The notes below the pieces were generated by a model. The model was not told the DNA's origin. It searched no databases and was given only the letters and a program-made list of their open reading frames with translations. This document shows positions 1 to 7,880 of a stretch of 64,000 bases of DNA, in pieces; the first letter of the stretch is position 1, and every line of letters starts with the position of its first letter. The position numbers were made by a program, and so were the translations under genes. The DNA lies in assembly GCF_030063305.1 (NCBI RefSeq), contig NZ_JASISV010000001.1, forward strand, positions 310,001 through 374,000. The letters run 5' to 3'. The stretch comes from Salinibacterium sp. G-O1. GTDB lineage: Bacteria; Actinomycetota; Actinomycetes; Actinomycetales; Microbacteriaceae.

Positions 1-96
1 AGCGAGCCCGGCGGGGCAGTCTGCAATAATTGCGCTCGCTCTGACTACCGATTCGAGGCCCGGTTGGTGAATCAAGAGTTGGTCGAAATAGGACAC
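1..96 (-). CDS. Partial CDS, N-terminal end of a possible PucR-type regulator
   Basis: The minus strand reads as an open, protein-like frame that runs off the left edge. From a possible GTG at 96 it begins VSYFDQLLIHQPGLESVV and continues through a small-residue stretch ending CPAGLA. The frame stays open upstream to about 185 with plausible residues (ADIWANAAGERALRV) but without ATG, GTG or TTG. The start may therefore be the GTG at 96, or the 5' end may have been lost next to hipBA. The pattern is reminiscent of the N-terminal sensory region of PucR-like helix-turn-helix regulators, but too little is present to be sure. Confidence 0.3.
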   Translation of the reverse strand, partial: MSYFDQLLIHQPGLESVVRASAIIADCPAGLA

Positions 97-186
97 GACC
101 CTCAGCGCTCGCTCGCCTGCAGCGTTGGCCCAGATATCTGCAGATTTGTCTGATGTATGTGTTATTTTTCGTTTGTACGGTATGTA

Positions 187-206
187 TTACATCGCGTCAG
201 ATGTAA
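187..206. promoter_or_regulatory. Inverted repeat, candidate HipB operator
   Basis: TTACATC (187-193) and GATGTAA (200-206) form a perfect 7-bp inverted repeat with a 6-nt spacer, 44 bp before the hipB start. A further GATGTA half-site lies at 152-157. HipB-family antitoxins autorepress by binding inverted repeats upstream of their own gene, so this is the natural candidate operator. The assignment is inference from position and symmetry. Confidence 0.45.
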
Positions 207-249
207 CATGAGTGTGACAAGAGTATGCCTTGGAGCTAAGAAGGGTCAG

Positions 250-606
250 ATGCGCATTCGAACACCTACCGACTTCGGTGCTATCGCGCGACAGCGGAGG
301 CGCGATCTAAAGCTCTCCCAGAACGCCCTAGCGGAGCGTTCGGGCGTGACTCGTCAGTGGTTGGTGCGGTTCGAGAAGGGCGGTAGCGAAGTCGCCTTGT
401 CCAAAGCCTTTGCAGTGCTCGCGGAACTCGATCTAGTCGTGCGGGTCGACGCGCTCAGGTCGGGTGGCGACGCAATTCCGCGGTTACTGATTCCCAACAT
501 GACCGTGTCCGAGTTGCGCATGGACTCAGCGAAGCTTTCGAAGGTCCGCGAGGCGATCCATTTCATCGACCGAGATTCATCGAACTCAGCGGTGCGGAAT
601 GACTGA
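250..606 (+). CDS. hipB: HipB-like antitoxin, XRE-family DNA-binding protein
   Basis: A 118-residue helix-turn-helix protein. The HTH lies at about residues 20-44 (LKLSQNALAERSGVTRQWL followed by FEKG), as in HipB/Xre repressors. It would bind and neutralise the HipA kinase encoded next and repress the operon through the upstream inverted repeat. The frame is open from an ATG at 157, but the ATG at 250 is preferred: it follows an AAGAAGGG purine tract at suitable spacing and removes an N-terminal extension unlike the family. The last 8 bases overlap hipA, which indicates translational coupling. Base composition is less GC-rich than in the housekeeping genes to the right. Confidence 0.8.
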   Translation: MRIRTPTDFGAIARQRRRDLKLSQNALAERSGVTRQWLVRFEKGGSEVALSKAFAVLAELDLVVRVDALRSGGDAIPRLLIPNMTVSELRMDSAKLSKVREAIHFIDRDSSNSAVRND

Positions 607-1903
607 AGATCTAGACGTCCATATGTATGGCTATCGTGTTGGGACTCTGACCCGAATCGCGACCGAGGACTATTTGCTCGTTTACGACGAAAATTGGTCG
701 AGCGCCGACGAATCTGTGCCCCTATCCATTTCTCTTCCTCTGTCTCAAAAAGAACACCGTGGACGAGGGTTGACCAACTTCATCGACAACCTCCTTCCGG
801 ACAATCCGGATGTGCGCCAACGATGGGCCACCGATGCGGGGCTCGACAGCGTTGAGCCGTTTCTTCTCCTTCGCGAATACGGGCAGGACGTAGCGGGTGC
901 CGCATCCTTTCGGTCTTCGGGAGCGTCCGTGACCTCGACGAGGCGCATGATTACAGGTGCCGAGATCGCGGACCGCATTCGCGAGATCCGTAGTGACGAC
1001 ACCGCATGGCACGACGACCGACAACCGGCGCCCGGGCAATTCTCACTCGGCGGCGCCCAGAGGAAGTTTTCGCTTGCTCGACATGGCGAAGACTGGTTCG
1101 AGACCTCCGGCGATGATGCCTCAACACACTTGTTCAAGCCACAAGTCGAGGGCGTCCCAGACGGCGAGCTAGTCGAATACCTAGTCATGCGTACGGCCTA
1201 CTTGTTGGGGATTCCGACCGCGAGGGTGGAACTCTTCACAAGCGGCGGTCAGCATTCCCTCGTTGTCGAGAGATTTGACCGGCGCGTCGAGCACGGCCAA
1301 ACCATTCGGCTGCACCAAGAAGACTTACTCCAGGCGCTCGGCCAGCCGAAGCTGCGCAAGTACGAGAAACATGGGGGTCCCGGCATCGACTCGATTGCCG
1401 CGATGCTCTCCCAGCATGCAGATGCTGAGTCCCTCAGACGTTACGCAGCCATGCTGTTCTTCTCGTGGATCGTTCTTTCGACGGACGCGCACGCGAAGAA
1501 CTACTCGATCTTCCTGGGACCGGAAGGAGCAAGTCTGACACCGATGTACGACGCTTCTTCGGTGCTTCCATATCTCGGTCGCGATCCAGCACTCGACCAC
1601 CCCTCTCTCCGGCAACGTGCGAGCGAGATTGAACTATCGGTTCGCTTCGGGGCAAGCAATCTTGCGGGCGACGTAGCTCGATTCGAGCTTGAGACAGTAG
1701 CGCGCCAATGTCGAATGGCTAGCGATGACCTGCTGTCAGTTGTAGCACTGCAAATCCTTGAGATCGGGGACGTCATGTCTGACGCTGCCTCGGACATGCC
1801 CGCCGAGCTCCAAACGGACACGATCGCGCGCGTTGTGGATTGGATGCCGGTTCGCGCTAAGCAGGCGGCAGAAGCGATTGGTGTTGCGGGTCTTTTAGCC
1901 TGA
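599..1903 (+). CDS. hipA: HipA-family serine/threonine kinase toxin
   Basis: A 434-residue protein close in length to E. coli HipA (440). Residues 1-105 form the N-terminal HipA lobe. The kinase core follows, with the glycine-rich SLGGAQRKF motif (149-157), an ATP-contacting lysine in HLFK (K180), the catalytic loop STDAHAKNYSI (294-304, D296 matching the family catalytic Asp) and the metal-binding MYDASS (D318). E. coli HipA phosphorylates glutamyl-tRNA synthetase, halts translation and promotes persistence; the target here is unknown. All key residues are present, so the kinase is probably active. It overlaps hipB by 8 bp and lies in a probable accessory segment beside a tRNA cluster. Confidence 0.9.
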   Translation: MTEDLDVHMYGYRVGTLTRIATEDYLLVYDENWSSADESVPLSISLPLSQKEHRGRGLTNFIDNLLPDNPDVRQRWATDAGLDSVEPFLLLREYGQDVAGAASFRSSGASVTSTRRMITGAEIADRIREIRSDDTAWHDDRQPAPGQFSLGGAQRKFSLARHGEDWFETSGDDASTHLFKPQVEGVPDGELVEYLVMRTAYLLGIPTARVELFTSGGQHSLVVERFDRRVEHGQTIRLHQEDLLQALGQPKLRKYEKHGGPGIDSIAAMLSQHADAESLRRYAAMLFFSWIVLSTDAHAKNYSIFLGPEGASLTPMYDASSVLPYLGRDPALDHPSLRQRASEIELSVRFGASNLAGDVARFELETVARQCRMASDDLLSVVALQILEIGDVMSDAASDMPAELQTDTIARVVDWMPVRAKQAAEAIGVAGLLA

Positions 1904-1938
1904 CCGCGCTAACCTGACCGCGATCTCACACGGCGAAC

Positions 1939-2163
1939 CTAGTCGATGACATCAGCTTCGCTCAGGGCTCCTTCGAGAACGGCCTGAACCTCCTTCGCGT
2001 GGCCGAAGCTTCCGCTCTCACCGAGCTCGTTCATGAAAGCTCGCGCTTCAGCGGAGAGCTCTGGGTCGCCTGACTCGATCGCCGTCGCGATAACCACCGG
2101 AACCGCATGCTGAGACAGCTCGCATATAGCGATTCGCCTCGACTCGGCGTTCTTGAGCAGCAT
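1939..2163 (-). CDS. Hypothetical small acidic protein
   Basis: A possible 74-residue protein starting MLLKNAESRRIAICEL and ending in a Glu/Ala/Asp-rich tail. Composition is protein-like and unlike the surrounding spurious frames, but no clear ribosome-binding site precedes the ATG, and the frame also extends upstream to 2334. It converges on hipA with a 35-bp gap. No family is recognised. It may be a small island gene or the 3' part of a decayed gene. Confidence 0.3.
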   Translation of the reverse strand: MLLKNAESRRIAICELSQHAVPVVIATAIESGDPELSAEARAFMNELGESGSFGHAKEVQAVLEGALSEADVID

Positions 2164-2691
2164 CTTGGTAACACGACATGTTCGAATCTCGCGTCCCACA
2201 CTGAACCAAACCGATCGCGAATAGAAGAGTCTACGGAGGGGGAGTGCATGCTGACGTTGCTCCGGCTCCCACACTTCGATCCTCCGATTTGCTCCCGAGG
2301 AGCCACGCAAGTCCCCATCAGGATGGTCGTCCATTGCGAGGACAGGGCAAGTGGGGCATGGGTCAGGTCAAGGCCGGTTGCCTTGACGGTACCTTCGGTG
2401 ACCTCACGAGCTCTGACCGTGGAACCACCGCGAAATTCCGGACTAGTTACAGTCGACGTATTGTTCTGGGGAAACCCATGAAAATCAGGATGAGCAGCGC
2501 GTCCATCTCTCCGGACTGGAACCCATGTAGTCACGAAACGTTAGAACGCACCTAACAAGCTCTGCGTGAAATCGGGCGTACAAAGCGATAGAGGGGGCGA
2601 GCTGCAATCGCAATGTAGTCATTCAACACGTGCGCATCAAACGCCTTCGGTGGCACAACTCTCGAAACACCCAGCTGACCGACACTTCTAG
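2164..2691. other. Gene-poor stretch next to the tRNA cluster
   Basis: No convincing coding sequence, repeat or RNA gene is seen. Frames open on both strands have serine-, arginine- and histidine-rich, non-protein-like translations. The position, between an accessory hipBA module and the 3' end of tRNA-Phe, suits decayed island DNA. Confidence 0.4.
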
Positions 2692-2767
2692 TGGTGGCTC
2701 CGACGGGCGTCGATCCCGTGACCTCACGATTTTCAGTCGTGCGCTCTACCAACTGAGCTACAGAGCC
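2692..2767 (-). tRNA. tRNA-Phe (GAA)
   Basis: A complete cloverleaf reads on the minus strand. The acceptor GGCTCTG pairs with the 3' end, the D-arm is typical, and the anticodon loop CTGAAAATC gives GAA. The T-loop region is intact and CCA is encoded (2692-2694). It is the last of three tRNAs transcribed Glu-Asp-Phe, with its 3' end facing the accessory segment on the left. Confidence 0.96.
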
Positions 2768-2828
2768 GTACGAGTTTTCACTCATACTGCACAAAAAGCC
2801 CCTCCTTTCGAAGAGGCTTTCTGCTTTG

Positions 2829-2902
2829 CGACCCTGACCGGACTTGAACCGGCGACCTCCGCCGTGACAGGGCGGCGCGCTAACCAACTGCGCTACAGGG
2901 CC
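2829..2902 (-). tRNA. tRNA-Asp (GTC)
   Basis: A 74-nt cloverleaf on the minus strand. The acceptor GGCCCTG pairs with CAGGGTC through one G-T wobble, the anticodon loop CTGTCAC gives GTC, the discriminator is G as is usual for tRNA-Asp, and CCA is not encoded. It is the middle gene of the Glu-Asp-Phe cluster. Confidence 0.96.
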
Positions 2903-2922
2903 TAGCTATTAAATTCTGTGTT

Positions 2923-2998
2923 TGGTGACCCCAACGGGATTCGAACCCGTGCTGCCGCCGTGAAAGGGCGGTGTCCTAGGCCACTAAACGATGGGGCC
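2923..2998 (-). tRNA. tRNA-Glu (TTC)
   Basis: A cloverleaf on the minus strand with acceptor GGCCCCA, anticodon loop CTTTCAC (TTC), the T-arm motif GGTTCGAATCC and encoded CCA at 2923-2925. It is the first gene of the Glu-Asp-Phe cluster. HipA in E. coli targets glutamyl-tRNA synthetase; the nearby location of a tRNA-Glu gene is probably coincidence. Confidence 0.96.
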
Positions 2999-3262
2999 TC
3001 GAAGTCACAGACTTTCTTAGCTACCGAGGGACAAGCATAGGGGTCTATTTCGCAAAAGCCAAACCGAGGCAAAATGGGCAAAAGGTGAGGATGTCCGAGG
3101 CATCCATTCCTCAGCGCGGTAGTTTCAATCCGTTGTTGAACCTTAACAAAGTGGGCTCTTCAAGATTTTTCTGGGAAAACGCGCTCGACGTTGCTACTGT
3201 GAACATTGTTATCAGTGTTACTGGCGTGACTCGGGGCTGCGCAGAACACGATTTGGGGAGTA

Positions 3263-4558
3263 ATGAAAAACACGTACATTCGCCGGGGGGCGACCAGTAT
3301 CACTTTGCGGTCGAAACGAGATCGCGTGATTGCGGTCATTGCTGCGTTCTGCATCGCTGTCACAGCGACCACCATTTCTTCGCCGTCCGCGTCAGCCGCC
3401 GAATACCCAACGTGGCAGGACGTCACGAACGCCCGCAACAACCAGGCAGCCACCGCCGCCGCGGTTGACCAGATCAGATCGCTCCTCGCGCAGCTCGAAG
3501 CTGACGCCGTGCGCACGCAGGCCGAGGCTGAGGCCAAGGGCACCATCTGGCAGGATGCAGAAAGCAAGTTCGCTGCCGCGGCCGCACGTGCAGGCACGTT
3601 GCAGGAGCAGGCCGACGCCTCGAGTACCAAAGCGGCAGCGTCAGAGCAGCGTGCCGGCCAGATGGCCGCGCAGCTTGTACGCAACGGTGGCGGAGACCTC
3701 ACCACCAACCTCCTCCTCAACGCGCAGGACGCAGACAACCTGCTCGACAACCTCGGGCTCTCCAGCAAGGTCAGCGAGCAGGCCTACGCAATCTACGAAC
3801 GTGCCATCGTCGACCGCAACACGGCACAGGCCCAAACCGACGCCGCCGACGTCGCCAAGACGGAGCTCAAGGTTCTCAAGGAAGAGGCCGAGAGGCTGTT
3901 CATCGAGGCGCAGGCTGCCTCCGCTGCGGCCGCCGCTGCGGTGGCAGCCCAGACCAAGCACAAAGAAGAGCTCGAGGCTCAGTTAGTCGCACTCACCGCC
4001 GCCACCGCGGTCACCGAGGCAAGCTACCTTCAGGGTGTTCGGGAGCGTGAGGCGGCCAGGGCCGCCGCCGCCGCGGCATCAGCTGCAGCCGCTGCTGCGG
4101 CCGCTGCGGCTGCTGCAGCAGCCAGCCTGGAAGCCGGCGAGATCAGTTTGAGCGGCTGGGTTCGCCCAGCAGGCGGCTACCTCTCGTCCGTGTATGGCTG
4201 GAGCATCGGCTACGGCAGCAACTTCCACAAGGGCATAGACCTTGCCGCCGGCTGCGGAAGCCCCATCTTTGCCGCATCATCGGGCACCGTCGTGTACGCG
4301 GCCCAGGGCTGGAACGGTGGCTACGGCAACATGGTGATGATCGACCACGGAAACGGCGTGACAACCCGCTACGGCCACATCATCGACGGCGGCATCCAGG
4401 TCTCGTACGGCCAGTCAGTGGGCGTTGGCAACCAGATCGCGCGAATCGGCAGTACCGGCAACTCCACCGGCTGCCACGTCCACTTCGAGGTGCTGGTCAA
4501 CGGCAACCTTGTCGACCCAGTGCCGTTCATGTCCGGCAAGGGAATCCGCCTTGGCTAA
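3263..4558 (+). CDS. Secreted M23-family peptidoglycan endopeptidase with coiled-coil N-terminus
   Basis: A 431-residue exported murein hydrolase. Residues 1-46 form a Sec signal peptide ending SASAA. Residues 47-270 are an Ala/Gln/Glu-rich coiled coil, followed by an almost pure alanine linker (about 270-288). The C-terminal M23 (LytM) domain has HKGIDLA (H322, D326), an RYGH motif and HVHFEV (H405, H407), the expected zinc ligands and catalytic histidines, so the enzyme should be active. The architecture recalls division-associated hydrolases (PcsB/RipC, EnvC types) held in check by their coiled coils. The ATG follows GGGGAG. A gap of 27 bp leads to the next hydrolase, which shares the N-terminal module. 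Confidence 0.88.
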   Translation: MKNTYIRRGATSITLRSKRDRVIAVIAAFCIAVTATTISSPSASAAEYPTWQDVTNARNNQAATAAAVDQIRSLLAQLEADAVRTQAEAEAKGTIWQDAESKFAAAAARAGTLQEQADASSTKAAASEQRAGQMAAQLVRNGGGDLTTNLLLNAQDADNLLDNLGLSSKVSEQAYAIYERAIVDRNTAQAQTDAADVAKTELKVLKEEAERLFIEAQAASAAAAAAVAAQTKHKEELEAQLVALTAATAVTEASYLQGVREREAARAAAAAASAAAAAAAAAAAAAASLEAGEISLSGWVRPAGGYLSSVYGWSIGYGSNFHKGIDLAAGCGSPIFAASSGTVVYAAQGWNGGYGNMVMIDHGNGVTTRYGHIIDGGIQVSYGQSVGVGNQIARIGSTGNSTGCHVHFEVLVNGNLVDPVPFMSGKGIRLG

Positions 4559-4585
4559 TTCACGTGGCCTGGTCTCCGAGCGCTA

Positions 4586-5950
4586 ATGCCTGCGCGTCGC
4601 CGCCCCCTGGGGGCGCTTACTATCGTCGTCTCCGCAAGCCTGATGCTCACGCTCGGGCTGGCGAGTTCCGCCGCCGCAGTTGAATACCCGTCATGGGATG
4701 ACGTGCAGAACGCCCGGCAGAACCAGGCGACCACGGCAGCAACGGCGGCCGAGATCGAGCGCTACCTCGTCACCCTTGAGACCGAGGCGGCCAACCTCGG
4801 GCGCGCGGCTCAGATCAAGGGCGAGTCGTACAACGTCGCCCGTGATGCTCTGGATGTGGCATCCACCAAGGCGGAACGCCTCGACGAACAGGCTCAGGAT
4901 GCCGCGGCGCGAGCCGAGCAGTCCAGCCGTCGTGCGGGGCAGATCATCTCCCAGCTCGCCCGCACCGGTGGCGGAAACCTCAGCCTGAGTCTCGTGCTCA
5001 GCCCGGACGCCGGCAACATGCTCGGCAGCCTCGGCTCGATGACCAAGCTCACGGAACAGACCGCGCACCTGCTCGACGAGGCCACCCAGGACAAAAACGT
5101 CGCCTCGGCGCTCACCGCCCAGGCCAAGACTGCTGAGAAGGCCCGCACGGCGCTGGCTCAGGATGCCCAGACGGCGTTCGACGACGCCAACGCGGCCTCG
5201 GCGGTCGTCGTCGCGAGGATCGCCAGCCAACAGGCCGCAGCCGATCAGCTCTACGCGCAGCTCGCCGCCCTCAAGGGCACCACCGCTGAGGTTGAGCGGC
5301 TGTACATCGAGGGCAAGACCGACGTGCGCCCGGTGGTGCCGACGGCACCGATCGCACCGAGTGTTCCGCGGCCCACACCTACGCAGCCCTCCACCCCAGG
5401 CAGCGTCACCCCGCCCGTGGTCACGCCGCCAGTCGTGGTTGCGCCACCGGTAGTGACGCCTCCGGTGGTGACGCCGCCCGTGGTTGCGCCGCCGGTGGTG
5501 ACGCCCCCGGTCGTCGCCCCGCCCGTGGTCGCGCCGCCTGTGACCCCCGCTCCCGCGCCAGCTCCGGCGCCCTCTGCCGTCGAGGCGGCCATCGCCTTCG
5601 CGACCGCCCAGCTCGGCGACCGGTACCAGTACGGCGGCTACGGCCCGGACGCCTGGGACTGCTCGGGCCTCACGAAGGCGTCGTACGCGGCGGCCGGCGT
5701 GTACATCGGCGCGCACGGATCCACCAGCCAGTATCGCTACCTCAGCGGTCAGGGCAGGCTCGTGCCGATCAGCCAGATGCAGCGCGGCGACCTGATCTTC
5801 TACTCGGGAGACGGCTCATACGTTTACCACACGGGTCTCTACATCGGCGGCGGCAGGATGATCGAGGCCCAGTACGAGGGAATCCCCGTGAAGATCGCCA
5901 CCGTGCGCAGCTACGACCTCATGTCCTACGTCGCTCGCCCGACGGGCTGA
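4586..5950 (+). CDS. Secreted NlpC/P60 cell-wall hydrolase
   Basis: A 454-residue exported protein. A signal peptide ends near residue 31 (SSAAA), and the mature start VEYPSWDDVQNARQNQ mirrors the upstream M23 protein. A coiled coil extends to about residue 240, followed by a Pro/Val linker of repeated TPPVV/APPVV units. The NlpC/P60 domain spans about 335-454 with catalytic Cys359 in WDCSG and His415 in YHTGLYIG. Such enzymes cleave D-Glu-diaminoacid (or D-Glu-Lys) bonds in stem peptides. The Pro/Val linker could span the wall. The short gap suggests co-transcription with the M23 gene, giving a matched pair of wall-cleaving enzymes. Confidence 0.9.
   Translation: MPARRRPLGALTIVVSASLMLTLGLASSAAAVEYPSWDDVQNARQNQATTAATAAEIERYLVTLETEAANLGRAAQIKGESYNVARDALDVASTKAERLDEQAQDAAARAEQSSRRAGQIISQLARTGGGNLSLSLVLSPDAGNMLGSLGSMTKLTEQTAHLLDEATQDKNVASALTAQAKTAEKARTALAQDAQTAFDDANAASAVVVARIASQQAAADQLYAQLAALKGTTAEVERLYIEGKTDVRPVVPTAPIAPSVPRPTPTQPSTPGSVTPPVVTPPVVVAPPVVTPPVVTPPVVAPPVVTPPVVAPPVVAPPVTPAPAPAPAPSAVEAAIAFATAQLGDRYQYGGYGPDAWDCSGLTKASYAAAGVYIGAHGSTSQYRYLSGQGRLVPISQMQRGDLIFYSGDGSYVYHTGLYIGGGRMIEAQYEGIPVKIATVRSYDLMSYVARPTG
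5404..5552 (+). repeat. In-frame minisatellite encoding Pro/Val repeats
   Basis: A degenerate 15-nt unit (GTGGT-ACGCCGCC-like) repeats about ten times within the NlpC/P60 gene and encodes PPVVT/PPVVA blocks. The units differ at third positions. Such tracts commonly vary in number between strains and set the length of the wall-spanning linker. Confidence 0.8.
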
Positions 5951-6014
5951 CCCGCCCGGCCGCGCTCTCGCTGCCGTCCCGCCGCATCACCCACCGCGGC
6001 GTCCCGCACCCGTC

Positions 6015-6095
6015 CTTCACCCGCATCCGTCGCCGAGATTGCGCGAATTGTCGGAATGGATGCGCGGATAGCGACCGTTTGCGCAACCTCGGCGG
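6015..6095. repeat. Palindromic interspersed element, copy 1
   Basis: An 81-bp unit: a flank (CTTCACCCGCATCCGT) followed by a 65-bp imperfect palindrome whose outer arms are CGCCGAGATTGCGC and GCGCAACCTCGGCGG. It repeats as direct copy 2 exactly 117 bp downstream and, inverted, near 38.4 kb. No coding potential is seen. It resembles REP/BIME-type elements. Confidence 0.8.
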
Positions 6096-6131
6096 CTATG
6101 GGCGATGCCGCAGGCCCCTCCGCCATCCCAA

Positions 6132-6212
6132 CTTCACGCGCATCCCTCGCCGAGATTGCGCGAATCGTCGGAATGGATGTTCGGATAGCGACAGTTTGCG
6201 CAATCTCGACGG
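6132..6212. repeat. Palindromic interspersed element, copy 2
   Basis: A direct repeat of copy 1, including the CTTCAC-CGCATCC flank, with a handful of substitutions. Several are compensatory or conservative for the hairpin: outer arms CGCCGAGATTGCGC and GCGCAATCTCGACGG. It lies in the gap between the NlpC/P60 gene and the ppa terminator. Confidence 0.8.
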
Positions 6213-6293
6213 CAGGGCGGCAGGGGCGGAGGTGGCAGGGACGGCGGCGCGGCAGCGGTAGGCGCGGCCACCACCCCACCCCCGCACGCAGAA

Positions 6294-6327
6294 GCAGGGC
6301 GGCCCCGGAACCCCGGGGCCGCCCTGC
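6294..6327 (-). terminator. Strong hairpin, transcription terminator of ppa
   Basis: A perfect 15-bp stem, GCAGGGCGGCCCCGG (6294-6308) with its complement at 6313-6327, around the loop AACC. It lies 15 bp after the ppa stop codon on the minus strand. There is no long U tract, as is common for terminators in high-GC actinobacteria. It may also stop reading from the cell-wall hydrolase genes. Confidence 0.7.
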
Positions 6328-6341
6328 TGTTCGTGCGAAAA

Positions 6342-6833
6342 CTAGTGCTTGGCGTCGGCGAGCTTCTCGATGCCGGCCTGCACGACGGCGTCGGCTTCTG
6401 CCGCGTCGCCCCATCCATCGATCTTGACCCACTTGCCGGGCTCGAGGTCTTTGTAGTGCTCGAAGAAGTGCTCGATCTCGTTGCGGGTGAACTCCGGGAT
6501 GTCGCCGAGGTCCTGGATGTGCGCCCAGCGCGGGTCTTTCGCCTGCACGCAGATCACCTTGGCGTCGCTGCCGCCGTCGTCGGTCATGTTGAAGACGGCG
6601 ACGGGGCGCACCGAGATGCCGACGCCGGGGAAGGTCGGCGCGTCGAGCAGGATCAGCGCGTCGACGGGGTCACCGTCGAGGCCGAGCGTGTTCTCGAAGT
6701 ACCCGTAATCGGTGGGGTACGCGAAGCTGGTGAAGAGGTAACGGTCGAGGTAAACGCGGCCGGTCTCATGGTCGACCTCGTATTTGTTGCGGCTCCCCCG
6801 GGGGATCTCGACAACGACGTCGTATGCGGTCAT
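6342..6833 (-). CDS. ppa: Inorganic pyrophosphatase (family I)
   Basis: A 163-residue soluble family I pyrophosphatase, the usual bacterial length. It hydrolyses pyrophosphate to phosphate and so drives biosynthetic reactions. The signature [10 protein letters not shown] (about residues 53-62) supplies metal-binding aspartates. KYEVDHETG near the N-terminus and [15 protein letters not shown] near the C-terminus are typical active-site blocks. It is transcribed divergently from tilS across a 50-bp gap and ends at a strong hairpin. Confidence 0.97.
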   Translation of the reverse strand: MTAYDVVVEIPRGSRNKYEVDHETGRVYLDRYLFTSFAYPTDYGYFENTLGLDGDPVDALILLDAPTFPGVGISVRPVAVFNMTDDGGSDAKVICVQAKDPRWAHIQDLGDIPEFTRNEIEHFFEHYKDLEPGKWVKIDGWGDAAEADAVVQAGIEKLADAKH

Positions 6834-6867
6834 GGCTCATGCTCCTAAAAAAGTCTGGTGTTTGCTG

Positions 6868-6883
6868 CCGATAACGTTATCGG
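6868..6883. promoter_or_regulatory. Perfect 16-bp palindrome abutting the tilS start codon
   Basis: CCGATAACGTTATCGG ends at the base before the tilS ATG and sits 34 bp upstream of the divergent ppa start. A palindrome around central AACGTT is typical of repressor operators (LacI-like symmetry). It also replaces any Shine-Dalgarno sequence for tilS, so it could act on DNA or on the mRNA 5' end. Its regulator is unknown. Confidence 0.45.
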
Positions 6884-7873
6884 ATGCCGCACTCCCGTCA
6901 GAGACTGTCTCCCGCAATCGCCGATGTTCGTCGAGCCGTGCGCGACGCTCTCGCCGACGGTGAGCTCGTGCTCGTCGCTCTTTCGGGCGGCCCGGACTCC
7001 CTGGCGCTCGCGGCGGCGACCGCGTTCGAGGCGAGCAGGGCCGGTGCCAAAGCGGGCGCCGTCATCGTCGACCACGGTCTGCAGGCGGGGTCAGCGGATG
7101 CCGCGGCGCAGGCTCGCGAGCAGGCCATCGCCCTCGGGCTCGACCCGGTCACCGTCAAGACCGTCACCGTGGGGGTGGACGGCGGGCCGGAGGCCGCGGC
7201 CCGAACAGCCCGCTACCGCGCTTTGGCCGAGGCGGCGCAGGAGTTGGGCGCGACCGCGGTGCTGCTCGGCCACACCCTCGACGACCAGGCCGAGACCGTG
7301 CTGCTGGGGTTGGCGCGCGGCAGTGGGGCGGCGAGCCTCAGCGGGATGGCCGCCGAGGCGGGCATCTACCGCAGGCCGCTGCTGGGTATCCGGCGTCGTC
7401 AGACCGAGCAGTTTTGCGCAGACTCGGGGTTGACGCCATGGCACGACCCGCAGAACCTCGATCCCGCCTACACGCGCGTGCGGGTGCGCACCACGGTGTT
7501 GCCCATGCTCGAGACCGAGCTCGGCCCCGGCATCAGCGAGGCCCTGGCCCGCACGGCCGAGCAGTTGCGCGAAGACACCGAGGCGCTCGACCACTTTGCC
7601 GAGGAGATCGCGGAAGACCTCGCCGAGCACTCCGAGGCGGGCATCTCGCTGCCGGTGAAGGCGCTCGCCGCGAACCCGGCAGCCCTGAGGCAGCGGCTGA
7701 TCCGGTTGGCTGTCGAGAGTGAGTTCCATGTCTCGCTGAGCCGGAGCCATACTTTGGAGGTCGCCAGGCTGGTCACCGACTGGCACGGGCAGGGGCGCAT
7801 CGACCTGCCCGGCGTTACAGTTGAACGTCGCAGTGGGCTGCTGCACTTCAGCGCCAGAACGAACGAAACATAA
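6884..7873 (+). CDS. tilS: tRNA(Ile)-lysidine synthetase
   Basis: A 329-residue PP-loop ATPase. It attaches lysine to C34 of the CAU-anticodon tRNA-Ile so that it reads AUA. The PP-loop signature SGGPDS is near residues 34-39, followed by VDHGLQ and LGHTLDDQAETVLL, all characteristic of TilS. The length fits short actinobacterial forms lacking an extended C-terminal domain. No Shine-Dalgarno sequence precedes the ATG, so the transcript may be leaderless or start slightly downstream. hpt follows after 7 bp, a classic tilS-hpt-ftsH order. Confidence 0.95.
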   Translation: MPHSRQRLSPAIADVRRAVRDALADGELVLVALSGGPDSLALAAATAFEASRAGAKAGAVIVDHGLQAGSADAAAQAREQAIALGLDPVTVKTVTVGVDGGPEAAARTARYRALAEAAQELGATAVLLGHTLDDQAETVLLGLARGSGAASLSGMAAEAGIYRRPLLGIRRRQTEQFCADSGLTPWHDPQNLDPAYTRVRVRTTVLPMLETELGPGISEALARTAEQLREDTEALDHFAEEIAEDLAEHSEAGISLPVKALAANPAALRQRLIRLAVESEFHVSLSRSHTLEVARLVTDWHGQGRIDLPGVTVERRSGLLHFSARTNET

Positions 7874-7880
7874 GGATCCA

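Noticed and set aside
5404-5552. Regular 15-nt repeats considered as a CRISPR-like array
   Set aside because: The units are contiguous, in frame and encode a Pro/Val linker. There are no spacers.
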